From: Congzhengia sp045576635
GTDB lineage: Bacteria; Bacillota; Clostridia; UBA1381; UBA9506
Direction of reading: 5' to 3'
Length of the DNA stretch: 35,541 nucleotides
Assembly (NCBI GenBank): GCA_045576635.1
Contig: JAZNGT010000042.1
Location: forward strand, 1 to 35,541
Part shown: positions 1 to 7,980 of the stretch, in pieces
Position numbering within the stretch: the first letter of the stretch is position 1
Layout of the letters: each line of letters opens with the position of its first letter
Notes under the pieces: generated by a model
Seen by the model: only the letters and a program-made list of their open reading frames with translations
What the model was told of the DNA's origin: nothing
Database searches by the model: none
Translations under genes and position numbers: made by a program

Positions 1-54
1 CCTTGTCGGAGATATTGTTTTATGAAAAATAAAGACGTGCACTAAGATTGTGAG

Positions 55-82
55 TTGACTTTTTATGGGATAAGAATATAAT
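55..82 (+). promoter_or_regulatory. Sigma-A-type promoter for ilvE
   Basis: TTGACT at 55-60 and TATAAT at 77-82 are separated by 16 bp and sit about 50 bp upstream of the ilvE start. Both boxes are close to the vegetative consensus. No T-box or other leader structure fits in the short untranslated region, so amino acid control of this gene, if any, must act at the promoter. Confidence 0.75.
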
Positions 83-131
83 AGTAAAGTAAAAATGCAA
101 ATAAGCATGAGAAGAAAGAAGGGTGATTTCG

Positions 132-1196
132 ATGAATATCAGATATGAATTAACACAAACACCGAAACAGAAACCGTCAGCAGACAATCCCTTAACATTC
201 GGTACTATTTTTACAGATCATATGTTTGTAATGGATTACAATCCGGAACAAGGCTGGCATGACGCAAGAATCATTCCTTACGGTCCGCTTGAATTTGATC
301 CTTCTTGCATGGTTCTTCATTATGGCCAGGCTATTTTTGAGGGTTTAAAAGCATATAAAACAAAAGATGGCGAAGTGCTTTTATACAGACCGTTTGAAAA
401 TATGAAACGTATGAACCGTTCTAACGACAGACTTTGCATTCCCGAGGTTGATGTGGATTTTGCAGTAGAAGCAATCAAACAGTTGGTTCTCATTGACAAA
501 GAATGGATTCCGGATGGAGACGGCACATCTTTATACATAAGACCGTTTATTTTCGGTACAGATAACGCGCTCGGCGTACATCCGTCTCACACATATAAAT
601 TTATCGTGATTTTAAGCCCCGTAGGTTCTTACTATGCAAGCGGTTTAGCACCGGTAAAAATCTGGGTTGAAAGCGAATATGTACGTGCCGTTCGTGGCGG
701 TATCGGTTTTGCGAAAACAGCAGGTAACTATGCGGCAAGTTTAAAAGCGCAGGAAGTTGCAGGCAAAGAGGGCTATTCTCAGGTGCTCTGGTTAGACGGT
801 GTAGAACAGAAATACGTAGAAGAAGTTGGCGCAATGAACATCTTCTTTAAAATTGACGGCGAAGTTGTTACACCTCAATTAAACGGCAGTATTTTAGCAG
901 GTATTACCCGTGACTCCGTAATTCGGGTACTCCGTGCAAACGGCTACAAAGTATCAGAGAAAAGGATTTCCATTGATGAAATTCACGAAGCATATAAAAA
1001 CGGAAAACTCGAAGAAGTATTCGGCACCGGAACAGCTGCTGTTATTTCTCCTGTTGGCGAACTTTGCTACCGTGATGAAAAAATGGTAATCAACGGAAAC
1101 GAAATCGGACCGGTTTCACAGCTTTTATACGATACCATCACAGGCCTTCAGAAAGGCGCAGTCGAAGATACATTTGGATTCACATACAAACTTTAA
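132..1196 (+). CDS. ilvE: Branched-chain amino acid aminotransferase
   Basis: Class IV PLP-dependent aminotransferase that transfers amino groups between glutamate and the 2-oxo acids of leucine, isoleucine and valine in the cytoplasm. The 354-residue length and the motifs FEGLKAY (near residue 70), KTAGNYAASLKAQ with the likely PLP lysine at K195, QVLWLDG and EEVGAMN match the longer BCAT subgroup that includes the eukaryotic enzymes. A GTG nine bases upstream (123) is in frame, but it lies inside the AAGGGTG ribosome-binding site, so the ATG at 132 is the better start. The gene is monocistronic: it has its own promoter and a strong terminator directly downstream. Family assignment is secure. 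Substrate preference is inferred from the family. Confidence 0.95.
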   Translation: MNIRYELTQTPKQKPSADNPLTFGTIFTDHMFVMDYNPEQGWHDARIIPYGPLEFDPSCMVLHYGQAIFEGLKAYKTKDGEVLLYRPFENMKRMNRSNDRLCIPEVDVDFAVEAIKQLVLIDKEWIPDGDGTSLYIRPFIFGTDNALGVHPSHTYKFIVILSPVGSYYASGLAPVKIWVESEYVRAVRGGIGFAKTAGNYAASLKAQEVAGKEGYSQVLWLDGVEQKYVEEVGAMNIFFKIDGEVVTPQLNGSILAGITRDSVIRVLRANGYKVSEKRISIDEIHEAYKNGKLEEVFGTGTAAVISPVGELCYRDEKMVINGNEIGPVSQLLYDTITGLQKGAVEDTFGFTYKL

Positions 1197-1207
1197 TTGA
1201 TATCTTT

Positions 1208-1246
1208 CATTTCGCAGCACAGTAATGTGCTGCGAAATGTTCTTTT
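1208..1246 (+). terminator. Rho-independent terminator of ilvE
   Basis: A perfect 14-bp stem (1208-1221 with 1226-1239) closes a GTAA loop and is followed by TTCTTTT. It separates ilvE from rho. Confidence 0.85.
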
Positions 1247-1322
1247 CACACATTTTTCTTTCTTTTAAGACAAATTCCCCGTACATATATGAAAAAACGA
1301 CATAATTTTTTGGAGGTTTTTT

Positions 1323-2675
1323 ATGGAATTAGAAAATAAAAAACTTGGTGAACTGCGCGAACTCGCCAAAGAATATGGCATTAAAAATGCGTCAAAATAT
1401 AAAAAAGATGATTTAATTGCGTACATGAATGAGCAATTAAATCAGGAAGGCAAACAGAATACGTGTGCGGAGGCTTCGTTAAAAGAAAAAGCACCCGCCG
1501 TGCCGTCAAATCAGAATAAAGGACACAAGGAACTTACCGTAACGGGAACAGACAACTTGGTCGGCGGCGTATTAGAAGTTTTACCGGACAACGGATTTGG
1601 TTTTTTGCGCGGCGAAAACTATCTTTCTACGCCGAAAGATGTCTACGTTTCTCCTACACAAATCAGGCGTTTTAATTTAAAAACGGGAGACAAAGTAACC
1701 GGTATTGCAAGAAGTCCCAAGGAGGACGAAAAATTTCCTGCGCTGATTTATGTGCAACATGTAAACGACGATACGCCCGATAAAGCAATCAGGCGCAAGC
1801 CGTTTGAATATTTAACGCCGATTTTTCCGAACGAAAGAATTCGTCTTTCGCAAACATCAACTGATTTTTCCATGCGGCTTGTAGACTTAATCGCTCCCAT
1901 CGGAAAAGGGCAGCGAGGACTTATCGTAGCACCGCCAAAAGCGGGAAAAACTACGCTTTTAAAAGAGATTGCAAACAACATCGAGAAGAATCATCCGGAG
2001 ATTACGCTCATTGTACTTTTGATTGACGAACGACCGGAGGAAGTAACCGACATGAAACGCTCTATTAAAGGTGATGTAGTGTATTCGACGTTCGATCAGG
2101 TACCAGAGCATCACGCAAAGGTGGCGGAGATTGTTTTAGAACGCGCCGAGCGTCTTGTAGAGCAGAATAAAGATGTTGTCGTATTATTAGATTCCATCAC
2201 AAGACTTGCAAGAGCCTATAACTTAATTGTGCCACCGTCAGGAAGAACGCTTTCGGGCGGACTTGATCCCGGTGCGCTTCATAAGCCGAAAAAGTTTTTT
2301 GGCGCAGCACGTAACATTGAAAATGGCGGAAGTTTGACGATTTTAGCCACCGCGCTTGTCGAAACAGGAAGTCGTATGGACGACGTCATTTTTGAAGAGT
2401 TTAAAGGCACCGGCAATATGGAACTTCATTTAGATCGAAAACTTCAGGAAAAACGCATTTTCCCTGCAATTGATATCAACAAATCCGGCACAAGAAAAGA
2501 AGAACTTTTGCAGACAAAAAAAGAACTTGAAGCCGTATGGACGATTCGCAAGGAATTGTCATCGCAGGTTCCGCAGGACGTAACGGAACGACTCATTCAA
2601 GCACTCGTTCGTACCAAAAACAATGAAGAATTTACAGATGCGATTTTAAATTCAAATGGAAAAAATAAAAAATAA
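1323..2675 (+). CDS. rho: Transcription termination factor Rho
   Basis: Hexameric RNA-dependent ATPase that ends transcription. The 450 residues show the Rho N-terminal SAP-like domain (about 1-40, LGELRELAKEYGI), a short charged linker (about 41-72), the cold-shock-like RNA-binding domain (about 74-147, with GFGFLR) and the RecA-like ATPase. The ATPase carries Walker A APPKAGKTT (K209), Walker B VVVLLDSITRLARAYN and the GGSLTILATALVETGSRMDD segment. A GGAGG sits 6 bases before the ATG. The linker is short and has no Asn/Gln-rich insertion of the kind known in Clostridium botulinum Rho. A small Asn/Gln-rich ORF instead lies just downstream as a separate gene. The stop is followed only by a weak AT-only hairpin (2675-2695), so readthrough into the small ORF is possible. 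Confidence 0.97.
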   Translation: MELENKKLGELRELAKEYGIKNASKYKKDDLIAYMNEQLNQEGKQNTCAEASLKEKAPAVPSNQNKGHKELTVTGTDNLVGGVLEVLPDNGFGFLRGENYLSTPKDVYVSPTQIRRFNLKTGDKVTGIARSPKEDEKFPALIYVQHVNDDTPDKAIRRKPFEYLTPIFPNERIRLSQTSTDFSMRLVDLIAPIGKGQRGLIVAPPKAGKTTLLKEIANNIEKNHPEITLIVLLIDERPEEVTDMKRSIKGDVVYSTFDQVPEHHAKVAEIVLERAERLVEQNKDVVVLLDSITRLARAYNLIVPPSGRTLSGGLDPGALHKPKKFFGAARNIENGGSLTILATALVETGSRMDDVIFEEFKGTGNMELHLDRKLQEKRIFPAIDINKSGTRKEELLQTKKELEAVWTIRKELSSQVPQDVTERLIQALVRTKNNEEFTDAILNSNGKNKK

Positions 2676-2731
2676 AAAATGGAATTTTCATTTTTTGCAT
2701 AATTCCAAAGCGAAATTTGCATAATAGTATT

Positions 2732-2750
2732 GAGCACAAAACGTGTGCTC
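2732..2750 (+). promoter_or_regulatory. Inverted repeat upstream of the N/Q-rich ORF
   Basis: GAGCACA (2732-2738) and TGTGCTC (2744-2750) form a perfect 7-bp dyad with a 5-base spacer, 35 bases upstream of the small ORF. Just before it, TTTGCATAAT occurs twice (2694-2703 and 2716-2725), 22 bp apart, i.e. two helical turns. The dyad could be an mRNA hairpin or an operator; the sequence does not decide. Confidence 0.4.
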
Positions 2751-2785
2751 GGATAAAACTTTATGTGAAGCTTTGGAGGATAATC

Positions 2786-2911
2786 ATGAACGATCAAAAC
2801 AGAAATCAGAACAACAACCAGAATAAGCAGAACAACAATCAGAACAACAATCAGAACAGAAATCAAAACAACCAGGATCAGAATAAGAACCAGAACAGAA
2901 ATCAGTACTAA
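2786..2911 (+). CDS. 41-residue Asn/Gln-rich low-complexity microprotein
   Basis: The ORF starts at an ATG 6 bases after GGAGGA and encodes 41 residues, almost all Asn and Gln with interspersed Lys, Arg and Asp, ending in Tyr. There is no hydrophobic segment and no Cys, so it is neither secreted by a signal peptide nor membrane-bound. The strong ribosome-binding site and the perfect terminator 10 bases after the stop argue that it is a real gene rather than a repeat accident. An in-frame upstream extension to 2717 has no ribosome-binding site and crosses the dyad at 2732-2750, so I reject it. I do not recognise the family. Asn/Gln-rich composition is typical of prion-like or disordered segments. 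Function is unknown; it may be co-transcribed with rho. Confidence 0.6.
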   Translation: MNDQNRNQNNNQNKQNNNQNNNQNRNQNNQDQNKNQNRNQY

Positions 2912-2920
2912 TTTTAAGTT

Positions 2921-2956
2921 AAAAAAAGACTGCGGCAAAAGCCGCAGTCTTTTTTT
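2921..2956. terminator. Bidirectional terminator between the N/Q-rich ORF and the AraC gene
   Basis: A perfect 16-bp stem (2921-2936 with 2941-2956) with an AAAA loop has a GC-rich core and a T-run on either strand. The stop codon of the minus-strand AraC gene overlaps its right arm. Confidence 0.92.
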
Positions 2957-3890
2957 ACGCATTTATAATTCTGTTTTCGTAATCGCTTACGTTCAAACGC
3001 TCCATTTTACATTTTTGACGGTAAGTAAGCGGCGTGATATTTTCGTGTTTTCTGAAAATATCATTAAATCGTTGCTGACTTGAAAACCCAACCATTTTTG
3101 CAATGTCTGAAATTTTTAAGTCGGTATTTTGCAAATACTCTTTTGCGGCTTCAATTCTAACCTTTAAGATATAACTTTTCGGACTGATGCCGTATTTATC
3201 CTTAAACGAGTGTGCAAAATAACTGTCAGAAAGATAAACGTATTTTGCGACTTTCGTGAGCGTTAAATCTTTGTCGTAATTGTTGTCTATAAACTCTTTG
3301 GCGATGCCTAAAAGTTCGTGTAGTTTCAAGTTTCGGTTTTTCGCGCTTTGTTCCCATTCCAGTTTTAATGTACGAGACAGCAAAACGAAAAGTTCAATGA
3401 TTAAAAGACAACTTAAAAAATCGCCCCAAACCTGATATTTAATACGTTCTCTTAAAATTCGGTTCATTACGTGTATGATATCATTCTTTTTAGAAAGCGT
3501 TAAATGGAGGTAATCGCCGGTTGCCTCGTCTTCAATATACTCTATAAAATCTGTAAGTGATACGTGGCTGTCTAAATCGTTTTTCTGCGTTTTAAAGGTA
3601 AAACTCAGAACAATAAACTCGCAAACATCAGATTTTACCACAAATTTATGTGCACGTCCCGGTTTTATAACGATGATGGAATGGGGCGTCATATTTACAT
3701 CAATTCCCTCAATCTGAAAGATTGCGTTGCCTTTTTTGATATAAACCATTTCAAAATGGTCGTGCGAGTTTGTCGTCATCGACCACGTGGTGTCGTGGAT
3801 TTTTTCAATGGTTTTTACAATCGCGGGCATATAGGTAAGTTTTTCTACGAGTTCGTCCCACGCGCGCGGAAGTTGGTCTGCGTTTTGCAC
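2955..3890 (-). CDS. AraC/XylS-family transcriptional regulator
   Basis: A 311-residue one-component regulator. An N-terminal cupin sensor domain (roughly residues 40-110, containing HDHFEMVYIKKG and a GRAHKF turn) is followed by a helical linker and a C-terminal double helix-turn-helix DNA-binding domain (about 205-300) with the family signature IAKMVGFSSQQRFNDIFRK. The start is GTG at 3890, preceded at 7 bases by AGGAGG. It has its own promoter and diverges from trmK. AraC proteins of this layout usually sense sugars or related small molecules, but no carbohydrate gene lies nearby, so the ligand and target cannot be inferred. The stop overlaps the shared terminator. Confidence 0.92.
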   Translation of the reverse strand: MQNADQLPRAWDELVEKLTYMPAIVKTIEKIHDTTWSMTTNSHDHFEMVYIKKGNAIFQIEGIDVNMTPHSIIVIKPGRAHKFVVKSDVCEFIVLSFTFKTQKNDLDSHVSLTDFIEYIEDEATGDYLHLTLSKKNDIIHVMNRILRERIKYQVWGDFLSCLLIIELFVLLSRTLKLEWEQSAKNRNLKLHELLGIAKEFIDNNYDKDLTLTKVAKYVYLSDSYFAHSFKDKYGISPKSYILKVRIEAAKEYLQNTDLKISDIAKMVGFSSQQRFNDIFRKHENITPLTYRQKCKMERLNVSDYENRIINA

Positions 3891-3929
3891 TTTTGTTCCT
3901 CCTATCTAAAAATGAATGAAATTTGTTTT

Positions 3930-3958
3930 ATTATATAACAAATCACAAAAAATGTAAA
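3930..3958 (-). promoter_or_regulatory. Promoter of the AraC-type regulator
   Basis: Read on the minus strand, TTTACA (3953-3958) and TATAAT (3930-3935) are separated by 17 bp, about 40 bp before the GTG start. Confidence 0.8.
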
Positions 3959-3974
3959 CAGTCTTTTAAGTTTG

Positions 3975-4003
3975 TTGACACTTTTTTTCAAATATGGTAT
4001 ACT
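3975..4003 (+). promoter_or_regulatory. Promoter of trmK-nif3
   Basis: TTGACA (3975-3980) and TATACT (3998-4003) have a 17-bp spacer, nearly perfect vegetative consensus. Its -35 box lies only 16 bp from the -35 box of the divergent AraC promoter, so the two polymerase sites are back to back and a regulator bound between them could affect both. Confidence 0.85.
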
Positions 4004-4031
4004 GTTTTTATGATAAAAAAGCCAAAATAGT

Positions 4032-4769
4032 ATGACTGAAACGGAAGTAATGTGTATGCCGGATATAGATAATTTTATGACACCAAGACTTTTAACCGTA
4101 GCGCGATTTGTGCGTCCCGAAAGTCACGTCGCAGACGTAGGAACAGACCACGCTTATGTACCTGTATGGCTGGTAAAAAACGGAATTGCAAGCTCTTCGA
4201 TTGCGATGGATATTAACCGTGGACCGATTGAACGGGCATCAGAAAACATAAAAAAGTTTGGGCTTTCAGATAACATAAAAACACGTTTGTCAAACGGATT
4301 GGAGGCACTGCTTCCGGGGGAAGCCGATACAGTTATTATTGCGGGCATGGGTGGCATCTTAATTAACGAAATTTTAGAAAATGCAAAGCATTTGAATTTA
4401 GGCATCCGTCATTTTATTCTGCAACCCATGACTGCGGTGGAAGAAACAAGAAAATATTTGGAGAAAAATGGTTTTCTTATAGAGGACGAGCGTCTTTCCA
4501 GAGAAGATGACAAGATTTACACAGTGTTATCTGTTATCCGCGGAACGATGAAAATTGAAACCGAAATCGGCTACTATGTTGGGGAATCCCTTATTAAAAA
4601 CAGGGACGCGTTACTCTTACCTTACTTAGACGGCAAAATTTATGAACTCGAAAAAGCGATTTTCTCTATGAAAGCAGGAGAAGGTAAGGCTGTTCAGGAA
4701 AAAAGAGAGCGGTTTATCTCTCTTTGCGACCAGATGAAAGAGATACGGGAGGGTTGTGCATCATGGTAA
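4032..4769 (+). CDS. trmK: tRNA (adenine-22-N1)-methyltransferase TrmK
   Basis: Rossmann-fold SAM-dependent enzyme that methylates N1 of A22 in tRNA. Motif I is VADVGTDHAYVPVWL (about residues 35-49), the acidic residue of motif II is in AMDINRGPIERA, and the catalytic-region motif VIIAGMGG (about 103-110) is typical of the TrmK/YqfN family. The region after about residue 165 is the helical C-terminal domain. The start is uncertain: the ATG at 4032 (245 residues) has no ribosome-binding site and lies about 22 bases after the predicted transcription start, while the ATG at 4056 (237 residues) has GGAAG 10 bases upstream. The stop overlaps the start of nif3, so the two are translationally coupled, as in other Firmicutes. 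Confidence 0.92.
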   Translation: MTETEVMCMPDIDNFMTPRLLTVARFVRPESHVADVGTDHAYVPVWLVKNGIASSSIAMDINRGPIERASENIKKFGLSDNIKTRLSNGLEALLPGEADTVIIAGMGGILINEILENAKHLNLGIRHFILQPMTAVEETRKYLEKNGFLIEDERLSREDDKIYTVLSVIRGTMKIETEIGYYVGESLIKNRDALLLPYLDGKIYELEKAIFSMKAGEGKAVQEKRERFISLCDQMKEIREGCASW

Positions 4770-5551
4770 ATTTAAAAACAATCACTGACTTTTTAGATAC
4801 AGTTGCGCCTCCGGCGCTTTGTGAAGACTATGATAATGTAGGTCTTTTGGTTGGAGACCGTAACAAAGGAATCGAATCAGTTCTCATAACGCTTGATGTC
4901 GATATGCATGTTGCAGAAGAGGCAAAAGAAAAAAACATTGACCTTATCATTTCCCATCATCCGCTTATATTTAAAGCGCTTGACAGAATCACAACCGAAG
5001 ACGCAGGACAGCGTACAGTGCTTTCTTTGGCATCAAATGATATTGCACTCTTTTCCATGCACACCAATTTTGACAGTGTGAGTTTAGGACTTGGCGATTT
5101 GTTTTTAGACACCATAGCAGAAACGAAAAACAGAACGCCCGTAGAAGGCGAAGGAAAAGACGGCATCGGCCGTATTGCAGAACTTTCCAATCCAACGTGC
5201 CTTTCCGATCTTTTAGAAACCGTTAAAAAGGCGTTTTCCCTTCCATCCGTCCGGTATATTGGGGATGAAAACAAGGCGGTTTCAAAACTTGCAGTAGTAA
5301 ACGGTGGTGGTGCAGAATACGTATCCATTGCTAAGGAATTGGGAGCCGACTGCTTTATCTCTGGTGACTTTAAGTATCACCAGGCGCGCTTTGCCTATGA
5401 AAACGAGATTGCGGCGATTGAAGTTCCGCATTATTCTGCTGAATTTATATTCTGTAAGCAGGTAAAGGAACTCCTTTCAAAGCAGTTTGGAGATAGCCTT
5501 AACCTTTTGATTTCAGAGAAAAATGTCGACATCTGGAAACAGCACAACTGA
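4763..5551 (+). CDS. Nif3-like dinuclear metal centre protein
   Basis: NIF3/GTP cyclohydrolase I type 2-like protein (YqfO/YbgI family) that forms a hexameric toroid with a dinuclear metal site; its cellular reaction is not firmly established. Visible metal ligands are the two histidines of ISHHPLIFK, the HTNFDS motif and the C-terminal VPHYSAEF with His and Glu. At 262 residues it is the short form; the longer Bacillus form has an inserted PII-like domain that is missing here. The ATG at 4763 is inside the end of trmK (ATGGTAA) and is preceded by GGGAGG. An in-frame upstream extension to 4724 is out of line with the family. The trmK-nif3 pair is conserved across Firmicutes. Confidence 0.93.
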   Translation: MVNLKTITDFLDTVAPPALCEDYDNVGLLVGDRNKGIESVLITLDVDMHVAEEAKEKNIDLIISHHPLIFKALDRITTEDAGQRTVLSLASNDIALFSMHTNFDSVSLGLGDLFLDTIAETKNRTPVEGEGKDGIGRIAELSNPTCLSDLLETVKKAFSLPSVRYIGDENKAVSKLAVVNGGGAEYVSIAKELGADCFISGDFKYHQARFAYENEIAAIEVPHYSAEFIFCKQVKELLSKQFGDSLNLLISEKNVDIWKQHN

Positions 5552-5552
5552 C

Positions 5553-5581
5553 TTGTAATTTTGGGTAAAATGTGATAAAAT
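5553..5581 (+). promoter_or_regulatory. Promoter of lon
   Basis: TTGTAA (5553-5558) and TAAAAT (5576-5581) with a 17-bp spacer, about 60 bp upstream of the lon start. I see neither a CIRCE element nor a clear CtsR direct repeat here. Confidence 0.6.
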
Positions 5582-5607
5582 AAATAAGATATATTGATAT
5601 GTTAGCC

Positions 5608-5626
5608 GTGCGTGAATAGCACGCAC
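5608..5626 (+). other. Hairpin in the lon 5' untranslated region
   Basis: GTGCGTG (5608-5614) and CACGCAC (5620-5626) form a perfect 7-bp GC-rich stem with an AATAG loop. It ends 5 bases before the TGGAGG ribosome-binding site of lon. It may stabilise the mRNA, modulate ribosome access, or be a DNA operator. Confidence 0.5.
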
Positions 5627-5641
5627 AATTTGGAGGTAAAA

Positions 5642-7969
5642 ATGGATCAGATTACTATGAAGCAGACGTCAGCACTACCTATGATCGTCATTCGCGGTCT
5701 TGTGGTATTTCCCAATACGCTTCTTCATTTTGATATGGCACGCGAAAAGTCCATTTTAGCGCTTGAAAATGCGATGGTAAATAAGCAACTGGCGTTTGTG
5801 ACAATGCAAAAAGATGCGACAATTGAACATCCAAAGCCTGCCGATATAGAGACAATGGGAACTATCTGTAAAATTGCGCAGGTTGTTAAAATGCCAAACA
5901 ACACGGTACGTGTTTTGGTTGAGGGCTTAAAACGCGCTAAAATTTGCGAAATATTAAAAACAAGACCGTATTTTGTGTCACTGGTAGATGAAATAGAGCC
6001 TGAAGAAAATGATGTAGGCGATTTAGAAAAAGAGGCATTAAAACGAAAACTCATAGACGAATTTATGCACTATCGGGAGTACAACCGAAAATTAAGCAGC
6101 GATGCATTGTTTTCCGGCGAGAATACAGACGATTTGTCGCATATCGCAGATAACATTGCATCGAATCTTCCGCTTCCTTTGTCCGAAAAACAGGAAATTT
6201 TAAATACTGTGGACGTAAAGACACGTGCGGAGATGCTGATTACTCTGCTCGTTAAAGAGACGGAAATCGCAAAGATAGACAACAAAATCGATAAAAAAGT
6301 AAAAAGCAATATTGACCAGCACCAGAAAGAGTATTTCTTAAAAGAACAACTCAAAGTGATTCAGGAAGAACTGGGCGACAAAGAAGGCTTTGAACGCGAA
6401 GCCGAAGAATTCAGAGAAAAACTGGATGCACTCGCGCTTCCCGATGCAGTTCGTGAAAAGTGCGAAAAAGAACTGGACCGCTTTTTAAAAATGTCGTTTG
6501 GTAACCCCGAAGCGACCGTAATCAGAACGTATTTAAGTTGGGTAACGGAACTTCCGTGGGGCACTTATACAGCCGATACACAAGGCATTGAAAAAGCAAA
6601 AGCGACGCTCGAAAAAGACCATTACGGTCTTGAAAAGGTAAAGGAGCGCATTTTAGAATTTTTGGCGGTCAAACAAATTACGGGTTCTATGGCAGGCCCG
6701 ATTCTTTGCCTCGTAGGCCCTCCCGGTGTGGGTAAAACCTCAATTGCAAAATCCATTGCAGAAAGCATGGGAAGAGCGTATGTAAGAATTTCTCTTGGCG
6801 GTATCCGTGACGAAGCAGATATCCGCGGTCACAGAAGAACGTATATCGGTTCGATGCCGGGAAGAATCATCACAGCACTCAAACAGGCAAAAACCAATAA
6901 CCCTCTTATGTTGTTTGATGAAATCGACAAGATGGGTTCAGATTATAAAGGCGACCCGTCTGCTGCTTTATTAGAAGTTTTGGATTCGGAGCAAAATGCA
7001 AAATTCCGTGACCACTTTATGGAAATTGATTTTGATTTATCCAAGGTTTTCTTTATTGCCACGGCAAACTCGTTAGACACCATTCCGCGTCCGCTTTTAG
7101 ACAGAATGGAAATCATTGAAATTCCGGGATATACATCGGAAGAAAAATTCCAGATTGCAAAACGGCATCTTCTGCCGAAACAGCGCAAACAGCACGGCTT
7201 AACAGCGAAAAACGTCAGCATAAGTGACAGCGCGATTAAGGCAATCATCGAACACTACACAAAAGAAGCAGGTGTTCGTACGTTAGAGCGTAAACTTGCA
7301 GGCGTATTTCGTAAAGCAGCGCTTTCCATTGTAAATGCGCCCGATGAAAAGGTGAAAGTTACCGCAAAAAATATAGAAGATTATCTCGGAAAACACTTGT
7401 TCGACAGAGAGCAGGGTTTAAAACGGAACGAAGTCGGCATAGCCACAGGTCTTGCGTGGACGCAGGTCGGCGGCGATACGTTGCAGATTGAAGTGAACGT
7501 CATGCAGGGTAGCGGAAAAGTGGAACTTACCGGACAACTGGGTGAGGTGATGCAGGAATCCGCAAAAGCCGCAATCAGTTACGTAAGAGCCAATGCGGAT
7601 AAACTCGATATTGATGGTGCTTTTTATGAAAATTCCGACATACACATCCACGTACCCGAAGGCGCAACACCAAAGGACGGTCCGTCTGCCGGCATTACCA
7701 TTGCCACTGCACTTGCATCAGCACTTGGTAAAAAAGCGGTAAGGCATGATGTTGCAATGACGGGTGAAATTACACTTCGCGGTAAAGTGCTCCCCATTGG
7801 AGGCCTCCGAGAAAAAACGCTTGCTGCATATCAGGCAGGCATTAAAACCGTTATCATCCCCGAGGAAAACAAAAAGGATATGGATGAATTAGAAACGGTT
7901 GTAAAAGAAAATGTAGACATTAAGCCGGTGCACCACATGGATGAGGTGCTCCATATCGCGCTTGTTTAA
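5642..7969 (+). CDS. lon: ATP-dependent Lon protease
   Basis: Cytoplasmic hexameric AAA+ serine protease (LonA, family S16) that degrades misfolded and regulatory proteins. The 775 residues run as N-terminal substrate-binding domain (about 1-200, beginning LPMIVIRGLVVFP), coiled-coil region, AAA+ module with Walker A GPPGVGKTS (K365) and Walker B LMLFDEID, and protease domain with the Ser-Lys dyad at S682 (PKDGPSAGI) and K725 (GGLREKT). The start is the ATG at 5642, 5 bases after TGGAGG; an in-frame GTG at 5612 lies inside the leader hairpin and is unlikely. No transmembrane segment is present, so it is not the membrane LonB type. It is followed without a gap by engB, the arrangement seen in Bacillus. 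Confidence 0.97.
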   Translation: MDQITMKQTSALPMIVIRGLVVFPNTLLHFDMAREKSILALENAMVNKQLAFVTMQKDATIEHPKPADIETMGTICKIAQVVKMPNNTVRVLVEGLKRAKICEILKTRPYFVSLVDEIEPEENDVGDLEKEALKRKLIDEFMHYREYNRKLSSDALFSGENTDDLSHIADNIASNLPLPLSEKQEILNTVDVKTRAEMLITLLVKETEIAKIDNKIDKKVKSNIDQHQKEYFLKEQLKVIQEELGDKEGFEREAEEFREKLDALALPDAVREKCEKELDRFLKMSFGNPEATVIRTYLSWVTELPWGTYTADTQGIEKAKATLEKDHYGLEKVKERILEFLAVKQITGSMAGPILCLVGPPGVGKTSIAKSIAESMGRAYVRISLGGIRDEADIRGHRRTYIGSMPGRIITALKQAKTNNPLMLFDEIDKMGSDYKGDPSAALLEVLDSEQNAKFRDHFMEIDFDLSKVFFIATANSLDTIPRPLLDRMEIIEIPGYTSEEKFQIAKRHLLPKQRKQHGLTAKNVSISDSAIKAIIEHYTKEAGVRTLERKLAGVFRKAALSIVNAPDEKVKVTAKNIEDYLGKHLFDREQGLKRNEVGIATGLAWTQVGGDTLQIEVNVMQGSGKVELTGQLGEVMQESAKAAISYVRANADKLDIDGAFYENSDIHIHVPEGATPKDGPSAGITIATALASALGKKAVRHDVAMTGEITLRGKVLPIGGLREKTLAAYQAGIKTVIIPEENKKDMDELETVVKENVDIKPVHHMDEVLHIALV

Positions 7970-7980
7970 GGAGTGCAGTT

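Noticed and set aside
1..54. Tail of an upstream gene at the left edge
   Set aside because: No open frame with recognisable product or terminator could be supported in these few bases.
2675..2695. Intrinsic terminator after rho
   Set aside because: The stem is only A/T (AAAAATG with CATTTTT) and would be too weak to terminate; listed only as a possible pause.
2597..2962. A 121-codon minus-strand ORF rich in Leu, Val and Ile repeats
   Set aside because: It is the antisense reading of the Asn/Gln codons plus the terminator and the end of rho; the hydrophobic repeat is a by-product of AAC/CAG complements.
5608..5626. CIRCE or CtsR site at lon
   Set aside because: The dyad sequence does not match TTAGCACTC/GAGTGCTAA and there is no heptad direct repeat of the CtsR type.
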